From Pseudomonadota bacterium (GTDB lineage Bacteria > Pseudomonadota > Alphaproteobacteria > Acetobacterales > Acetobacteraceae): DNA of 37,281 nucleotides. Location of the stretch: NCBI GenBank assembly GCA_021845985.1, contig JAJZES010000027.1, forward strand, positions 1 to 37,281, in the 5' to 3' direction. Position 1 is the first letter of the stretch, and each line of letters begins with the position of its first letter. A program made the position numbers and the translations under genes. Of this stretch, positions 37,157 through 37,281 are shown piece by piece. The notes under the pieces are model-generated. The model was not told the DNA's origin and searched no databases. It saw only the letters and a list, made by a program, of their open reading frames with translations.

Positions 37157-37281
37157 GGTTCAGGACCCATAAAAAGCTTGCAGCGACGCGGAGCGGCGTG
37201 ATTCTGAGTGTGGCGGGAGGTATCCGCCATGAGCGACCTATTTTGGCTGTCGGACGCACAGATGGCGCGGATCGCGCCGCA
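37157..37281 (+). mobile_element. Left end of a second insertion sequence, cut by the window edge
   Basis: Directly after the deleted element, GGTTCAGGACCCAT begins a new non-coding leader about 70 bp long that runs to a transposase start with a good ribosome site. It is taken as the left end of another IS because of the transposase and the abutting position. The exact boundary and family cannot be proven without the other end. Confidence 0.5.
37229..37281 (+). CDS. Transposase, N-terminal fragment (partial at window edge)
   Basis: An ATG at 37229, with GGGAGG at 37215-37220, opens MSDLFWLSDAQMARIAP before the window ends. That N-terminus is characteristic of IS5-family transposases beginning MSDLFWLSD. 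Only 17 complete codons are visible, so whether the gene is intact is unknown. Confidence 0.7.
   Translation, partial: MSDLFWLSDAQMARIAP

Overview
The window is very GC-rich, densely coded DNA from an alphaproteobacterium, with strong G/C bias at third codon positions, many GTG starts and many stop/start overlaps. The order (Rhodospirillales, Hyphomicrobiales or Rhodobacterales) cannot be settled from the sequence alone. It reads as ordinary chromosome for about 36.3 kb. The last kilobase is a repeat and insertion-sequence patch at the right edge.

Layout. 1-4.6 kb: a tRNA-Gly(GCC), then two diverging gene pairs that belong to corrinoid-dependent methyl transfer: an iron-sulfur ASKHA reductive activator with a small 'virulence factor' family protein on the minus strand, and a zinc homocysteine S-methyltransferase with a DUF1638 protein on the plus strand. 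A 57-residue protein follows. 4.6-11.1 kb (minus): an AsmA-family envelope protein and a 1200-residue HyuA-HyuB hydantoinase/5-oxoprolinase fusion. 11.2-16.9 kb: a DjlA-like TerB/J-domain protein overlapping a peptidoglycan amidase, then CbiB/CobD and CobQ (late cobalamin synthesis) facing each other, then an FGGY sugar kinase. 17-19.2 kb: a soluble PAS histidine kinase whose stop overlaps the start of a ParA/MinD-like ATPase; no response regulator is present. 19.2-20.7 kb: an ArsR repressor divergent from an Old Yellow Enzyme, with a tandem repeat beside the likely promoter.

20.8-29.4 kb is the most coherent unit: nine plus-strand genes with junctions from an 8-base overlap to a 15-base gap. 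They encode a complete CUT1 sugar ABC importer, a D-2-hydroxyacid dehydrogenase, a GntR/FCD regulator, a rhamnonate-dehydratase-like enolase-superfamily enzyme, an HpcH/HpaI aldolase and a XylB-like sugar 1-dehydrogenase. Together they spell a non-phosphorylative oxidative sugar pathway: import, oxidation to the lactone or acid, dehydration to a 2-keto-3-deoxy acid, cleavage to pyruvate plus an aldehyde. No lactonase is seen.

29.4-33.1 kb (minus) holds a DUF427 protein, a phospholipase-D/cardiolipin-synthase-like lipoprotein, a cytochrome b561, an Ala/Pro/Asp-rich protein with in-frame 15-base repeats, and shikimate dehydrogenase. 33.2-36.3 kb holds acoA-acoB-acoC of the acetoin dehydrogenase complex (the E3 subunit is not here). 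36.4-37.3 kb holds a REPIN-like pair of inverted GTAG palindromes, an internally deleted 484-bp IS5-family element with both ends intact, and the first 18 codons of another transposase running off the edge.

No CRISPR array, prophage, toxin-antitoxin pair or recognisable defence system was seen. The best candidates for something little described are the histidine kinase/ParA-like ATPase pair and the sugar-acid operon of unknown substrate.
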